Shown: in pieces, positions 5,524 to 5,532 of the stretch
Layout: every line of letters starts with the position of its first letter
How positions within the stretch are numbered: position 1 is the stretch's first letter
From: JAXMCI01 sp046349435
Lineage (GTDB): Bacteria; Pseudomonadota; Alphaproteobacteria; Dongiales; Dongiaceae
Length of the DNA: 5,532 nt
Assembly: GCA_046349435.1 (NCBI GenBank)
Contig: JAXMCI010000077.1
Location: 1 to 5,532, forward strand
Direction: 5' to 3'
Notes under the pieces: model-generated
Databases searched by the model: none
Told to the model about the DNA's origin: nothing
Seen by the model: only the letters and a program-made list of their open reading frames with translations
Position numbers and translations under genes: made by a program

Positions 5524-5532
5524 GAGGTCTCC

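Noticed and set aside
5398..5532. A small gene or tRNA upstream of dcd
   Set aside because: There is no plausible start with a ribosome site on either strand, and no tRNA T-arm or CCA end; the stretch reads as regulatory DNA.
1..5532. CRISPR array, insertion sequence or phage genes
   Set aside because: No regularly spaced direct repeats, transposase motifs or phage-like proteins are visible; the content is housekeeping metabolism.

Overview
The window comes from a very GC-rich genome. Its proteins point to an alphaproteobacterium: the dCTP deaminase is the long, two-domain form of about 360-380 residues typical of that class, PutA is the compact form without a DNA-binding domain, and the gap between the two genes holds a CCTTCGACAGGCTCAGGATGAGG-type palindrome of the kind scattered through alphaproteobacterial genomes. 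I cannot name a genus from this stretch.

All three genes lie on the minus strand, so transcription runs from high to low coordinates. First is dcd (5397 to 4249), encoding dCTP deaminase for dUMP/dTTP supply. A 152-base gap follows, holding two inverted, diverged copies of a REP-like element and a possible promoter. Next is putA (4096 to 941), encoding bifunctional proline dehydrogenase / glutamate-semialdehyde dehydrogenase, which converts proline to glutamate. Its stop codon overlaps the start of a CocE/NonD (peptidase S15-like) alpha/beta hydrolase that runs off the left edge (944 to 1), so only its N-terminal catalytic half is visible. The 135 bases upstream of dcd (5398-5532) contain a perfect TATAAT abutting the start codon, a nested GGCGGCC palindrome and, at the far edge, a perfect DnaA box (TTATCCACA).

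The putA-hydrolase pair looks like a true translationally coupled operon. The last codons of putA spell a strong Shine-Dalgarno sequence, and the hydrolase most likely starts at a CTG inside a CTGA overlap. Because the hydrolase belongs to the superfamily that includes X-Pro dipeptidyl peptidases, a role in feeding proline to PutA is a reasonable but untested idea. dcd and putA themselves show no Shine-Dalgarno sequence and have -10-like boxes only 9 and 6 bases from their ATGs, so both may be made from leaderless mRNAs. Nothing here is clearly a new system. The best leads are the CTG start and coupling, the leaderless promoters with the palindrome around the dcd -10 box, and the DnaA box upstream of a dNTP-metabolism gene.
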